A stretch of DNA of 64,000 nucleotides from Pontibacillus litoralis JSM 072002 (GTDB lineage: Bacteria; Bacillota; Bacilli; Bacillales; BH030062). The stretch covers positions 124,001-188,000 of the forward strand of contig NZ_AVPG01000001.1 in assembly GCF_000775615.1 (NCBI RefSeq), given 5' to 3'. A model generated the notes under the pieces. It was not told where the DNA came from, did no database searches, and saw only the letters and a program-made list of their open reading frames with translations. The translations under genes were made by a program, and so were the position numbers. Positions 1-7,960 of the stretch are shown in pieces. Within the stretch, counting starts at the first letter, position 1, and each line of letters begins with the position of its first letter.

Positions 1-405
1 ATATGCAAGTGTTAGTGGCTCAAGTTGAATACCATTTTCTTCTGCAATTGCTTTTTCTTCATCTTTAATTGGGCGAGAAGCGTTACTTAAATCAATTTCA
101 CCTTTTGTAGACTTCTTGAATCCACCGCCAGATCCGATAGAGTCAACAGTAACACTAACATTTGGTTGTTCAGCTTGATATTTCTCTGCAAGGTAAACTT
201 GCATTGGGAACACTGTAGAAGATCCTGCAACTTTTACGTCACCAGAAAGTTCTTCGCCTTCAGCAGCTTCTTTTCCGTTTTCTTCTGTCTTGCCTTCATC
301 AGAACCTGTGTCCTCAGTATCTCCGCCTTCGCTTCCGCAAGCAGCAAGTGCTGTAAGAGCGAAAATTAGAGTAAGTAGAAGTGCGAGTTTCTTTAAGCTC
401 TTCAT
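1..405 (-). CDS. pstS: Phosphate ABC transporter substrate-binding lipoprotein PstS (3' part outside window)
   Basis: Only the first 135 codons are inside the window. The protein starts with a lipoprotein signal peptide (basic MKSLKK, hydrophobic core, lipobox LAAC, predicted lipidated Cys at about residue 23). A Glu/Asp/Gly-rich linker follows, then the phosphate-binding fold with the PstS signature GSSTVFP near residue 61 and SIGSGGGFKK near residue 93. It should capture inorganic phosphate outside the membrane and pass it to PstCAB, whose genes would lie beyond the left edge. RBS AGGGGG precedes the ATG. pbpA and yqgE are next to it, as in B. subtilis. A PhoP box lies upstream, so phosphate-starvation induction is expected. 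Confidence 0.93.
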   Translation of the reverse strand, partial: MKSLKKLALLLTLIFALTALAACGSEGGDTEDTGSDEGKTEENGKEAAEGEELSGDVKVAGSSTVFPMQVYLAEKYQAEQPNVSVTVDSIGSGGGFKKSTKGEIDLSNASRPIKDEEKAIAEENGIQLEPLTLAY

Positions 406-488
406 TTTCTTTTTCCCCCTAAATATGTTTGATATATCGCGTTGACTAATATTCCCTGCCAACTCACAATCATATAATAACGTTCATT

Positions 489-527
489 TTTTAAGCGCAT
501 ATGAACAAAATGTAAAGGTTTTGTAAA
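489..527 (-). promoter_or_regulatory. PhoP-box tandem repeats upstream of pstS
   Basis: Read on the minus strand there are four hexamers exactly 11 bp apart: TTTACA (527-522), TTTACA (516-511), TTCATA (505-500) and TTAAAA (494-489). This is the spacing of B. subtilis PhoP sites (TT[A/T/C]ACA with 5-bp gaps). An AT-rich TATTATAT-like -10 follows at about 470-480, without an obvious -35, as expected for a PhoP-activated promoter. The rest of the 406-771 gap holds only the pbpA terminator at 676-733; I see nothing in 534-675. Confidence 0.75.
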
Positions 528-675
528 TGAATTTGCATTTTCTCTTAACATTCTACATTTTTCGCTTCAAGCTTTGTCGAATAAATTGTGGTACAGCAAG
601 CTTTTTAAAACAAAGAATTATCCATTTAACTCCAACCCACAAATGGAATGGCTAGAAAAAATATTTTAACCAAAT

Positions 676-733
676 AAAAATCCGAACTTTAATGAAAAAT
701 TCTATTGTTAGAATTCCATTCGTTCGGATTTTT
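676..733 (-). terminator. Intrinsic terminator after pbpA
   Basis: Inverted repeat AAAAATCCGAAC / GTTCGGATTTTT with a 34-nt loop, directly downstream of the pbpA stop. The A/T flanks make it potentially bidirectional. It separates pbpA from the pst promoter. Confidence 0.75.
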
Positions 734-771
734 CTCAAATTCTTATATTTCTTTTTTCTTCGTTAAATGTT

Positions 772-2856
772 TTAACGCCCTTCTTTTAGCTTAAAATACC
801 CATCTACTAAATCTCTACCGATTGCCTTATTCACAGGATATTGACCTGTTACTACTCCTGTGCTAGGAACAACGACAGAAAATGCGATCTCAGGATTTTC
901 ATACGGAGCGTAGCCAACTAACGTTAAATTCTCAACATCTTTCCCTACATATCCTGTAACATTGCCTTCCTCATCTTTTTTTGGAATCCAATGTTTTGTT
1001 TGAGCAGTACCCGTTTTTCCTGCTATAGAATAATCTACATCACTAAATCCGTAGTATCCTGTCCCACCTGGAGTAAATACTTCTCGAAACCCTTTTTGCA
1101 CTCGTTCAATTTCTTGTTGCTTCATCGTAATTTTATTTAAGACATTTGTGCTATAATCCTCTGCTACAGGCCCTAATTGATTTCGTTCATTTGTAGGCTC
1201 ATGTACTTCACTAACTAATCTCGGTTGTACACGATAGCCATCATTTGCGATCGTAGAAACATATTGCGCCAATTGAATGGTTGTGTACGTATCATATTGG
1301 CCAATTGCTAGATCCATTATATTACCACCTACAAAATCATCACTTTGTTGACCAACGCCCTCTGTTTCGCTCGGTATATCTATCCCTGTTTTTACACCAA
1401 GACCGAATTGGCCATAGTAATTACGTAATACTTGAAAGCGTTCAGGATAAAATGTTAATTTTTCATATGGTTGATAACTCTCATCTCCACCAATTCTCAT
1501 TCCAATGTGATACATGTACACATTAGAGGATTTCTTTAATGCTTCCACATCATCAATGGTACCTAATCCTCTATATGAGCTCTTTGGTGGTGTTCCAGCT
1601 AAATATATCGTTTCATCCCGAAAAGTTTGTCCCGGCTTAATAACACCATAATCATAACCTGCTAATACAGTCGCTCCTTTTACAACGGATCCCGGAACAA
1701 CAGGAGCATTAACAGCTCTTATACCAGAGTCCACGTAGGCTTGTTCGTTATTATCCCACGTTTGTCCTGATATAGCTAATATTTCTCCTGTATTAGGATC
1801 CATTGCTACCGCCATGGCTTCTGTCATATATTTATTCTCTTCGGGATACTTCTCCCTGGCATTGGTAAGGTGTTTCTGAATCGATTCATCGACAATTTGT
1901 TGAAGTTCCATATCAACACTTAATTTTAAATCTTTTCCTCTTTGCCCATTTTGAACTACTTGCTCTTCCGTTAATTCTCCATTACGATCTGTTGTGTACT
2001 GGATTTGTTTTTTTTGTCCTTTTATCACAGCTTCATATTCTTTTTCTAGTCCACTAACCCCTACGCGATCATTCCGACTATAATTTCTAGCTGTGTAATA
2101 GGATTCCTCTTCCTTAGGTAAGCCATCGCCAGACACTTTCCCCAAATAGTCCCTTAACGATTCGCCATACGGATAGGTACGTTTCCAATCTGTAGACACG
2201 TTAACTCCTGGTAGTTCATCTAAATTCTCTGCTACGGTTGCATATTCTTCTTGAGTCACACCTTCACTTTTAATCACGTGAGGAGTTAAAGAGTATGCTT
2301 CGTCTAACTCTCTTTTTATCGAAATAACTTCAAGCTCCTCTTTCGAAAAATTTAAATCTTCTTCTGGATTTATTCGTTCCAACAATATATCATAAGGCGA
2401 TGGTTCCCCTGCCTGTTTTTCTTCTTCTGTCCTTTGTTGTTCATCTTGAGACAGGCGCTCTTCATATGGATCATCTTGTGTTAAAATCCAATAGTCTTGT
2501 TTATCTCTTAGCGATACCTCCTCCGTGTCCATTTCAATCATCGCAGCTAATTTACGTGCTAGTTCAAGATGATCTTCAGGGCTTGGATTTTGAGGAGGAG
2601 TATATGTGATTGAGTATAACTGTTCATTATCAACGATAACCTCACCATTTCGATCATACATTTTCCCCCGAGGTACAGGTACATTCGTTGTCTGATTTGT
2701 TGTTTTATCGATTTCTTCTTGCGCATCTTCCCCATATAAAATTTGTACGACACCTAATTGCAAAATGATGGTAGAAAACAGCAAAAAAACGATGAAAAAT
2801 AATATATTTAACCGGGATGGCAAATGTGATTTCTTTTTATGAAGTTTTTTTTCCAT
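772..2856 (-). CDS. pbpA: Class B penicillin-binding protein (transpeptidase), PbpA/PBP2 type
   Basis: A D,D-transpeptidase that cross-links peptidoglycan, probably for lateral wall growth. I choose the ATG at 2856 because RBS GGGAGA lies 7 nt upstream; a TTG at 2877 is the alternative. The protein of 694 residues has a basic N-terminus, one membrane segment at about 15-40, a dimerisation domain, and an extracellular transpeptidase with SVVK near residue 389, SSN near 443 and KTGTAQ near 612. An acidic insert rich in Glu/Gln at about 120-150 (DEQQRTEEEKQ) is notable. The neighbours pstS and yqgE match the B. subtilis order. Subfamily assignment rests on this synteny. Confidence 0.93.
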   Translation of the reverse strand: MEKKLHKKKSHLPSRLNILFFIVFLLFSTIILQLGVVQILYGEDAQEEIDKTTNQTTNVPVPRGKMYDRNGEVIVDNEQLYSITYTPPQNPSPEDHLELARKLAAMIEMDTEEVSLRDKQDYWILTQDDPYEERLSQDEQQRTEEEKQAGEPSPYDILLERINPEEDLNFSKEELEVISIKRELDEAYSLTPHVIKSEGVTQEEYATVAENLDELPGVNVSTDWKRTYPYGESLRDYLGKVSGDGLPKEEESYYTARNYSRNDRVGVSGLEKEYEAVIKGQKKQIQYTTDRNGELTEEQVVQNGQRGKDLKLSVDMELQQIVDESIQKHLTNAREKYPEENKYMTEAMAVAMDPNTGEILAISGQTWDNNEQAYVDSGIRAVNAPVVPGSVVKGATVLAGYDYGVIKPGQTFRDETIYLAGTPPKSSYRGLGTIDDVEALKKSSNVYMYHIGMRIGGDESYQPYEKLTFYPERFQVLRNYYGQFGLGVKTGIDIPSETEGVGQQSDDFVGGNIMDLAIGQYDTYTTIQLAQYVSTIANDGYRVQPRLVSEVHEPTNERNQLGPVAEDYSTNVLNKITMKQQEIERVQKGFREVFTPGGTGYYGFSDVDYSIAGKTGTAQTKHWIPKKDEEGNVTGYVGKDVENLTLVGYAPYENPEIAFSVVVPSTGVVTGQYPVNKAIGRDLVDGYFKLKEGR

Positions 2857-2942
2857 GGATGTCTCTCCCTGATTCAAAAGTTGCAGCTACATCAAAATTA
2901 TATCACCTCTTTTTACATGTTACTATCGAACAGAATTCCTGC

Positions 2943-4217
2943 TTATTTATTCTCATTATCCGTTAACTCATTCCTTATGAATATTGCTTCATCCCCTGTT
3001 GTTACAGGAATTTGAATGTCCTTAATAAAGAAATAAATAATGAAGTGGCCTGCTCCGACTATCATTAATATATATGGAATAATAAATTCAGGATCAAATA
3101 ACGTAACGCCAATTAAGAAACAAGCAATGGATATAACTCTGCCAAAATTTAAAAAAAGCTCCCTTACAACAATATATTCTACTCTCATCTCAGCTGCCTG
3201 TTTTGCTTTACCAATCACATCATAAGTCAATGATAAATAGGGTACGTAAATTATCGGATAAGCTATCCCAATCACCGCTGCATACAAAAGCAATGTAACG
3301 TAACTTAACTCAATTAGTATGAGCAATAAGGACACATACAACATCAATCCTCCAATAAATATGGCCCACTTTCTCCAACTAGGCTTTACGAACCTCGTTA
3401 CTAAGTAATAAAACAAAAACGCGAATCCAGAAAACATTAAGTTAAAGGTTCCTAACGCTAGCTCACTTTGGGTTGTGATAAATACCCATATAGAAATTAC
3501 AAATATAAACGTTCCTTCTCTCAAGCCTTGAAACACATTAGCATATAATATCCGTCGCCAATTTTGATCACGCTTGCGCTCATGCAAAATCGTCTTAAAC
3601 GAAAAAGTACCTTCAGCTGAACGTCTATATAAAAAAAAGCTAGCAATAACCGCAAAAATAAACAAGATTAAAGAAATCGAAAATATAATGGTATAACCTG
3701 TATTAGCTGACATTTGAGAAATAATATATCCCGCTAATATTGGTCCCACCATCCCTCCAAATGATTGAAGCAACCCTAAAAAGCCGTTAAAAAAGTCTCT
3801 CGTATCAGGTTCTGTAATCTCAAACGTAAGCACGTTAAAAGCAAGCCAATAAAACCCATAACCTACTCCTAGTACAGCACCTAGCAATAATTTATACGTT
3901 GCCGCTTGATCACCTACGATTAAAACGGTCATAAAGAAAAAGGATAAAAAGATTACACCTAGTCGCAGTACAATCACTCGGTCTATTTTCTTAGCCCAAC
4001 GTCCCGCCAATATAAAGGTGAGAGGTTGCATTATGTAAACAGCTAAATTGTATAAAGCAATATCAATATAATCACCAGATTGTTTCCACAAGTAAATATT
4101 TACAAAAGTATTGGATAAATAGATCCCAAGCGCATATAGACCACCTATCGTTAATAGCAAGATAAGATCACGATTTACTTCTACTTCTCCTAATAGAACA
4201 TTTGCTTTTTTCTTCAA
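2943..4217 (-). CDS. yqgE: MFS-type membrane transporter YqgE
   Basis: A 424-residue protein with about 12 hydrophobic segments and a basic loop in the middle (about residues 195-220, RRSAEGTFSFKTILHERKR), typical of the major facilitator superfamily. The start is TTG at 4217, chosen for its RBS AGGAGG 8 nt upstream. The substrate is unknown; the assignment comes from topology and from its place between sodA and pbpA, where B. subtilis has yqgE. It may share a transcript with pbpA, since only 86 bp separate them and no clear terminator is seen there. Confidence 0.85.
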   Translation of the reverse strand: MKKKANVLLGEVEVNRDLILLLTIGGLYALGIYLSNTFVNIYLWKQSGDYIDIALYNLAVYIMQPLTFILAGRWAKKIDRVIVLRLGVIFLSFFFMTVLIVGDQAATYKLLLGAVLGVGYGFYWLAFNVLTFEITEPDTRDFFNGFLGLLQSFGGMVGPILAGYIISQMSANTGYTIIFSISLILFIFAVIASFFLYRRSAEGTFSFKTILHERKRDQNWRRILYANVFQGLREGTFIFVISIWVFITTQSELALGTFNLMFSGFAFLFYYLVTRFVKPSWRKWAIFIGGLMLYVSLLLILIELSYVTLLLYAAVIGIAYPIIYVPYLSLTYDVIGKAKQAAEMRVEYIVVRELFLNFGRVISIACFLIGVTLFDPEFIIPYILMIVGAGHFIIYFFIKDIQIPVTTGDEAIFIRNELTDNENK

Positions 4218-4391
4218 CTTTAACGCCTCCTATAATCTAATCCTTATTTTTTTCAAAAAGGAGGTAGTTATACTATAGAAGAAAAAGATAATCATTTATC
4301 CTTATTAACCTGTTGACATTTATCATTAAATGGTTTATATTTTGCATTAAGTAAACTTTTATAGTTTAGGTGAAATATGTTAGTGCGCACG

Positions 4392-4423
4392 CAAAAAAAG
4401 GCGCAGATTTTATTCTGCGCCTT
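4392..4423 (-). terminator. Intrinsic terminator after sodA
   Basis: On the minus strand, stem AAGGCGCAG / CTGCGCCTT is followed by a run of seven T, 14 nt after the sodA stop. Strong canonical form. Confidence 0.9.
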
Positions 4424-4436
4424 CACCGAACAATTA

Positions 4437-5048
4437 TTATTTTGCATCGTTATAACGACGAGCTACCTCTTCCCAATTAACGACGTTCCAGAATGCATTC
4501 ACATAATCTGGACGGCGATTTTGGTAATTTAAATAGTAAGCATGCTCCCATACATCAAGACCAAGGATTGGTGTTTTACCTTCCATGATTGGAGAGTCTT
4601 GATTTAAAGTATTCATTACTTCTAATTCACCATTATTCACAACTAGCCAAGCCCAACCAGAACCGAAACGACCAACAGCTGTTGCTGCAAATGTTTCTTT
4701 AAATTGAGCAAAGCTACCAAACTTTTCGTTAATTTTATCAGCTAGTTCACCTGTTGGCTCACCGCCACCATTTGGAGACATTACAGTCCAGAACAGACTA
4801 TGGTTTGCGTGGCCACCACCATTATTACGGACAGCTGTACGAATATCTTCTGGTAATTCATTAAGGTTAACAAGCAAATCTTCTAAAGACTTCTCTTGTA
4901 ACTCTGGATGTCCTTCAAGAGCACCATTTAATTTAGTAACATATGTGTTATGGTGTTTCGTATGGTGAATATTCATCGTTTCCTTGTCAATGTGTGGTTC
5001 TAAAGCATCGTAAGCGTATGGTAGTTCAGGCAGTTCAAATTTAGCCAT
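4437..5048 (-). CDS. sodA: Superoxide dismutase [Mn/Fe], SodA
   Basis: Converts superoxide to peroxide and oxygen in the cytoplasm. The 203-residue length is normal. Metal-ligand motifs are visible: H27 region ([13 protein letters not shown]), the second His in [11 protein letters not shown] near residue 82, and the C-terminal [15 protein letters not shown] with Asp and His near 164-168. GGG followed by HANHSLFW and the DVWEHAYY context are typical of the Mn-dependent Bacillus enzyme. RBS AAGGAGG lies before the ATG. A strong terminator follows, so it is likely monocistronic. The 203 bp upstream, up to the insertion sequence, show no other gene. Confidence 0.96.
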   Translation of the reverse strand: MAKFELPELPYAYDALEPHIDKETMNIHHTKHHNTYVTKLNGALEGHPELQEKSLEDLLVNLNELPEDIRTAVRNNGGGHANHSLFWTVMSPNGGGEPTGELADKINEKFGSFAQFKETFAATAVGRFGSGWAWLVVNNGELEVMNTLNQDSPIMEGKTPILGLDVWEHAYYLNYQNRRPDYVNAFWNVVNWEEVARRYNDAK

Positions 5049-5266
5049 TATAAATCTCCTCCTTATTATATGTAAGCTTCTAAAGCCGATTGATTGCTCC
5101 TTTAATAATGGTTATAGCAATCATCTAATGTAAGATTATCAAACAGTGACCTGCGTTGCAAATAAAATGCAATGATTTTTTCTATTACTCCACACATAAT
5201 ATATCCTAATGAATTTAACAGTAAACATCTATTTAACATTTTCAAACAAACGAGGCTGGGACATAA

Positions 5267-6928
5267 CTAGCCAAAATGAATAAAAATGGTTCCGTTCATC
5301 GGTTTTGGATGATCGGAACCATTTTTATGTGAATTATTTTCATCATCTATTGGTGGATTGTTATTTATGGCGGTATACTTCCTTAAGTTTACCGCCATAA
5401 AGGCAAATCCTAATTCATTTTTTACTTTCTCTTTGTTCCTGACAGACAGTCGAGTGAAACCCAAATTAGCCTTCAAGAATCCGAAGACTGGCTCCACATC
5501 TGTTTTACGTTTCCCGTAAATTTCACCAGTTTTCTCGTCTGAAAGCTTTGCTCGTACATATTCTTTCTGAGTTTCCCACTTTTCATTGTAGTAAACTTTT
5601 CGATGGTTTCCTTCCTTTGCTTTCGTACATAAATCACGAAGCGGACAGTCGGAACAATCCTCACATTCATACACTTTAAAATCACGAGTAAAACCATATC
5701 GGTCGGTTCGTTTGGAATGATGGCTAAACCATAATTTTCTATCATTTGGGCACAAAAAAGTATCGTCTGCTTCATTGTATTCCCAGTTATCTACATGAAA
5801 AGCGTTCTCTTTATGTTTCTTTTTCTTTTCCTTACGATATTGATTGTATGTGATAAGCGGTACCTTGTTTCGATGCTCTAGAATGTCCCCATAATTTTGT
5901 TCACTGCCATATCCTGCATCAGCCACGATATAATCTGGTAGTTCAAAGAAATTTTCTTCTATATTATCGAGAAAAGGAATCAGCGTACGTGTATCAGTTG
6001 GATTGGGAAAAACATCGTAAGCGAGTACATATTGTCCCTCTGTCGCAGCCTGTACATTATATCCTGCTTTTAGTTGGCCATTCTGCATGTAATCGTCTTT
6101 CATCCGCATGAAAGTGGCATCTGTGTCTGTCTTCGAATAACTATTACGGTCACCAAAAATCTCCATATCGTTCTGATACTTTTGTTTTCGCTCGATGAAA
6201 TCTTTAAACTGCTTCCGAGTCTGTTTTGGGAATTTACGCTCTGAACGAATTTTCTTTCGCTCACCACCAATATCACAAGCTTCAATCTTTTTATCATATT
6301 CCTCTACCTTTTCGTCGAGCTTTTCAACGACTTCTTCCATTTCTTGAATGGACAGTTCTTCTTCATTATCTCGTTCGATTGCCGGAATAATTTCCTTTTC
6401 CAATAACTCATCGTATATTTGATTGGACCTCTCCATTAAATTATCACTATGCTTCTCCACAGATTTGCGCCAAACAAAGGTGAATTTATTTGCGTTCGCT
6501 TCAATCTTTGTCCCGTCAATAAATATCGCTTCTTCCTTAATTAAGTTTTCTTGAACGAGTTGGCTACGAAACTGCACAAAACATTCACGAAGGATTTCTT
6601 CAACTAATGGATTAGAACGAAAGCGATTGATGGTCCGGTAGCTTGGTTCATAACCTTGTGATAGCCACATCATGCGTGTACTATCTTCTAATAATCCTGC
6701 GATTTTTCTTCCAGAGAAAACAGATTGTGTATACGCACATAAAATAATTTTCATCATCATTCGTGGATGATATGGGGGACAACCAATTGGGTGAATAAAT
6801 CCTTCGAAAGCTTCACCAGGTATACTTTCTACCAATTCATTTATGGAAAAGGCAACATCATCTTTTTTTAATTTAACTTCTAAATCTAAAGGCAAAACTA
6901 CTTGATTCATGTTATAATCTTTGAACAT
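5267..6928 (-). CDS. IS1182-family DDE transposase
   Basis: A 553-residue transposase that is complete and apparently active-length. The N-terminus (about 30-110: GFIHPIGCPPYHPRMMMKI, SGRKIAGLLEDSTRMMWLSQG) is the DUF772/InsH-like domain. Catalytic DDE candidates are D139 (AIFIDGTKIEAN), an Asp in the YIVADAGYGSE block near 343, and a Glu in the C-terminal domain. A Cys cluster (CEDCSDCPLRDLC) lies near residue 425. The C-terminal about 20 residues (DHPKPMNGTIFIHFG) are translated through a hairpin near the left end of the element. The start is ATG at 6928 with RBS AAGGTG, which is inside an inverted repeat (separate entry). Confidence 0.92.
   Translation of the reverse strand: MFKDYNMNQVVLPLDLEVKLKKDDVAFSINELVESIPGEAFEGFIHPIGCPPYHPRMMMKIILCAYTQSVFSGRKIAGLLEDSTRMMWLSQGYEPSYRTINRFRSNPLVEEILRECFVQFRSQLVQENLIKEEAIFIDGTKIEANANKFTFVWRKSVEKHSDNLMERSNQIYDELLEKEIIPAIERDNEEELSIQEMEEVVEKLDEKVEEYDKKIEACDIGGERKKIRSERKFPKQTRKQFKDFIERKQKYQNDMEIFGDRNSYSKTDTDATFMRMKDDYMQNGQLKAGYNVQAATEGQYVLAYDVFPNPTDTRTLIPFLDNIEENFFELPDYIVADAGYGSEQNYGDILEHRNKVPLITYNQYRKEKKKKHKENAFHVDNWEYNEADDTFLCPNDRKLWFSHHSKRTDRYGFTRDFKVYECEDCSDCPLRDLCTKAKEGNHRKVYYNEKWETQKEYVRAKLSDEKTGEIYGKRKTDVEPVFGFLKANLGFTRLSVRNKEKVKNELGFAFMAVNLRKYTAINNNPPIDDENNSHKNGSDHPKPMNGTIFIHFG
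5282..5326. repeat. Hairpin inside the 3' end of the transposase gene
   Basis: A perfect 13-bp inverted repeat, AAAAATGGTTCCG / CGGAACCATTTTT, 30 bp from the left IS end. It looks like a bidirectional intrinsic terminator but lies within the last codons of the transposase. It could stop outside transcription entering from the left and end the element's own mRNA. Confidence 0.7.
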
Positions 6929-6985
6929 AAGGACACCTTCGTAAATTATTGTTTGGTCACTTTAATTTTATCAAAAGGTGTCCTT
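6929..6985 (-). promoter_or_regulatory. Inverted repeat covering the transposase RBS, with a promoter in its loop
   Basis: Arms AAGGACACCTT and AAGGTGTCCTT (11 bp, perfect) flank a 35-nt loop. On the transposase strand the second arm contains the Shine-Dalgarno AAGGTG and ends at the ATG. The loop carries TTGATA and, 17 nt later, CAATAA, which could serve as -35/-10. A transcript started there would lack the first arm; one coming from outside would contain both and could hide the RBS. The arms are seen; the promoter and the regulatory role are inferred. Confidence 0.55.
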
Positions 6986-7020
6986 TTGTTCATTAAAATA
7001 ATAAATAGAAATAGAAAAAT

Positions 7021-7066
7021 AAGCGTGATACCTTTTTTCCAATTTTCATGGAATGGTATCACGCTT
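7021..7066. terminator. Bidirectional terminator-like hairpin near the right IS end
   Basis: Perfect 12-bp arms AAGCGTGATACC / GGTATCACGCTT. On the minus strand the stem is followed by ATTTTTC, on the plus strand by ATTTTTATTT. It lies just after the minus-strand tRNA genes and before the transposase, so it can end the tRNA transcript and shield the transposase from it. Confidence 0.7.
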
Positions 7067-7105
7067 ATTTTTATTTACTGGGGTTTTGTCCCAGCCTCTT
7101 TTTGA

Positions 7106-7178
<73 letters not shown>

Positions 7179-7202
7179 ATAATTATTATTCTGTTATAAA
7201 AG

Positions 7203-7295
7203 TGGCGGAGGAGGAGGGATTCGAACCCCCGCGGGGCGTTAACCCCCTGTCGGTTTTCAAGACCGATCCCTTCAGCCGGGCTTGGGTACTCCTCC
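7203..7295 (-). tRNA. tRNA-Ser (anticodon UGA)
   Basis: Class II tRNA with a long variable arm (GGGGGTTAACGCCCC region) and acceptor GGAGGAG/CTCCTCC. The anticodon loop CTTGAAA gives TGA. Discriminator G and encoded CCA are present. Confidence 0.95.
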
Positions 7296-7310
7296 GTATT
7301 AATAGTTAAA

Positions 7311-7387
7311 TGGTGGACCCTGCAGGACTCGAACCTGCGACCGATCGGTTATGAGCCGATAGCTCTAACCAGCTGAGCTAAGGGTCC
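7311..7387 (-). tRNA. tRNA with CAU anticodon, probably tRNA-Ile2 (lysidine type)
   Basis: Acceptor GGACCCT, anticodon loop CTCATAA (CAT), encoded CCA. The GGACC acceptor and the CTCATAA loop resemble Bacillus tRNA-Ile(CAU), whose C34 is modified to lysidine by TilS, rather than elongator Met (present separately at 7503) or initiator Met. Identity within the CAU class is inferred. Confidence 0.85.
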
Positions 7388-7393
7388 TTTTTA

Positions 7394-7470
7394 TGGGGCG
7401 ATTGATGGGGGTCGAACCCACGAATGCCGGAGCCACAATCCGGTGCGTTAACCACTTCGCCACAACCGCC
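7394..7470 (-). tRNA. tRNA-His (anticodon GUG)
   Basis: Anticodon loop TTGTGGC gives GTG. The extra 5' G (G-1) faces C73, the hallmark of tRNA-His. CCA is encoded. Confidence 0.95.
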
Positions 7471-7502
7471 ATAAAAATTAATATGTATCATGTATAAAAT
7501 AA

Positions 7503-7579
7503 TGGTAGCGGCGGAGGGAGTCGAACCCACGACCTCACGGGTATGAACCGTACGCTCTCGCCAGCTGAGCTACGCCGCC
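7503..7579 (-). tRNA. tRNA-Met, elongator (anticodon CAU)
   Basis: Acceptor GGCGGCG / CGCCGCT with a G-U first pair, anticodon loop TTCATAC, encoded CCA. It closely resembles the Bacillus elongator tRNA-Met. Confidence 0.92.
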
Positions 7580-7585
7580 ATCATT

Positions 7586-7660
7586 TGGCTCCAACGGCAG
7601 GATTCGAACCTGCGACCGATCGGTTAACAGCCGATAGCTCTACCACTGAGCTACGTTGGA
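7586..7660 (-). tRNA. tRNA-Asn (anticodon GUU)
   Basis: Acceptor TCCAACG/CGTTGGA, anticodon loop CTGTTAA, discriminator G and encoded CCA. First gene of the cluster, about 20 bp after the promoter. Confidence 0.95.
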
Positions 7661-7680
7661 ATAATTTAAAGACAAATAAT

Positions 7681-7709
7681 ATTCTATCATAATCTTTGTG
7701 TTAAATCAA
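7681..7709 (-). promoter_or_regulatory. Sigma-A promoter of the tRNA cluster
   Basis: Minus-strand TTGATT, 17-bp spacer, TAGAAT (with a TATGA extension). The predicted start is about 15 nt upstream of tRNA-Asn. In the 7661-7960 gap I see only this promoter and the hairpin at 7917-7955. Confidence 0.8.
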
Positions 7710-7916
7710 CCTTTTTTTATAAAGTTTCTTTTTTGACGACAAATACTATAATAACACATAGTGAAATTCTAGTCAATATTTTTTCTCAAAAAAGAAGCAA
7801 CAGGAATAATATATCACTTTTATCACAAATGTTCAATATAAATATTAAAAAAACACTTTTATTTTTCGTAACTTTTCATGCTACTACTAATCGTTCATCC
7901 AAACTAAATTTATATA

Positions 7917-7955
7917 TTAACCTCCTAGCACCATAAATGTGTACTAGGAGGTTAA
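7917..7955 (-). terminator. Hairpin after the Na/phosphate symporter gene
   Basis: Arms TTAACCTCCTAG / CTAGGAGGTTAA lie directly downstream of the stop at 7961. The U-run on the minus strand is weak, so termination strength is uncertain. Confidence 0.55.
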
Positions 7956-7960
7956 TTTTA

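Larger units (their letters stand above)
5252..7098 (-). mobile_element. IS1182-family insertion sequence
   Basis: A 1.85-kb element bounded by inverted ends: GAGGCTGGGACATAAC at the left (5252) and, on the other strand, GAGGCTGGGACAAAAC at the right (7098). It holds one intact transposase gene filling nearly the whole length. I see no convincing target duplication: the left flank ends CAAAC and the right flank begins TTTTT. It lies between sodA and the tRNA operon, with the right end only 7 bp from tRNA-Phe. The exact termini are my estimate from the inverted ends. Confidence 0.8.

Noticed and set aside
5473-6297. Additional minus-strand frames within the transposase gene, considered as a frameshifted second transposase
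   Set aside because: The 553-codon transposase is continuous and complete, so no programmed frameshift is needed.
7733-7936. Plus-strand open frame of 67 codons after the tRNA promoter
   Set aside because: Very AT-rich, no RBS, no family resemblance; it partly overlaps the symporter terminator.
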